A stretch of DNA of 64,000 nucleotides from Candidatus Muiribacterium halophilum (lineage in GTDB: Bacteria; Muiribacteriota; Muiribacteriia; Muiribacteriales; Muiribacteriaceae), in the NCBI GenBank assembly GCA_023228995.1, contig JALOAD010000003.1, positions 89,789 to 153,788 on the forward strand. Reading direction: 5' to 3'. Within the stretch, counting starts at the first letter, position 1. Each line of letters starts with the position of its first letter. The notes under the pieces are model-generated. The model worked only from the letters and a program-made list of their open reading frames with translations. It was not told the origin of the DNA and searched no databases. This document shows positions 63,957-64,000 of the stretch, piece after piece. Position numbers and translations under genes: made by a program.

Positions 63957-64000
63957 AACTGGCAACAACCTACTCTCCCACACACTTAGATGCAGTACCA
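63957..64000 (-). rRNA. rrf: 5S ribosomal RNA, 3' end only
   Basis: Read on the minus strand: TGGTACTGCATCTAAGTG, then TGGGAGAGTAGGTTGTTGCC and AG, the conserved helix IV and 3' end of bacterial 5S rRNA. The 5' part lies beyond the right edge, and the rest of an rRNA operon is expected there. The exact 3' end is approximate. Confidence 0.88.

Overview
The window is strongly AT-rich DNA from a Gram-negative bacterium. The evidence is lipopolysaccharide-type genes (two heptosyltransferase-like GT9 enzymes, an LpxL-like acyltransferase, a WaaP/InaA-like kinase domain, an O-antigen ligase/polymerase), the MEP isoprenoid pathway (ispD, ispE), a sigma-54 activator, a standard code with TGA stops, bacterial tRNAs and a bacterial 5S rRNA end. 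I cannot place the species; a low-GC Gram-negative lineage, possibly a candidate phylum, fits best.

Layout. 1-4667: c-di-AMP synthase cdaA with its partner cdaR, a partial HEAT-like gene and a TPR gene, all on the minus strand. 4711-23389: a surface-polysaccharide/LPS region with nucleotide-sugar enzymes (rfbB, wecB, galE, an rmlD-like gene), an AlgI/AlgJ-type O-acetylation pair, glycosyltransferases, methyltransferases, an O-antigen ligase/polymerase and an acyltransferase. 24156-31973: a kinase plus glycoside-hydrolase-like fusion, a long TPR protein, ispE, ispD, ligA. 32386-38685: an MFS exporter, an SPFH/NfeD pair, phosphomannomutase, thioredoxin reductase and a thioredoxin lipoprotein. 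39153-39874: an eight-tRNA operon with a terminator. 40051-43399: an NtrC-type regulator and its histidine kinase. 43445-63650: eleven radical SAM genes in about 20 kb, eight of them cobalamin-binding type, five of these close paralogues, together with a 34-residue membrane peptide, a GT39-like membrane protein and a formyltransferase-like protein. The right edge holds the 3' end of a minus-strand 5S rRNA with its terminator.

Intergenic DNA is unusually rich in repeats: a 26-bp tandem array, palindromes of the GATCCCGG/CCGGGAT type (single or in 27-bp arrays), 9-bp TTTCAC microsatellites, three copies of a ~140-bp element that folds and appears to covary, MITE-like elements with GAGGCTGTTG termini, composite repeats of several hundred bp, and mosaics in which variable hairpins sit between a constant CTNACTA-like separator. 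Several unrelated genes take their last codons and stop from such repeats.

The radical SAM region is the best candidate for an undescribed system. It combines paralogue expansion, translational coupling, a TM micropeptide coupled to a degenerate SPASM-type protein, and large inverted repeats around its middle. Its product cannot be read from sequence. Several units in the window (genes at 21546, 23389, 46391, 52049, perhaps 43399) have a -10 box 6-8 nt before the ATG, which predicts leaderless mRNAs.
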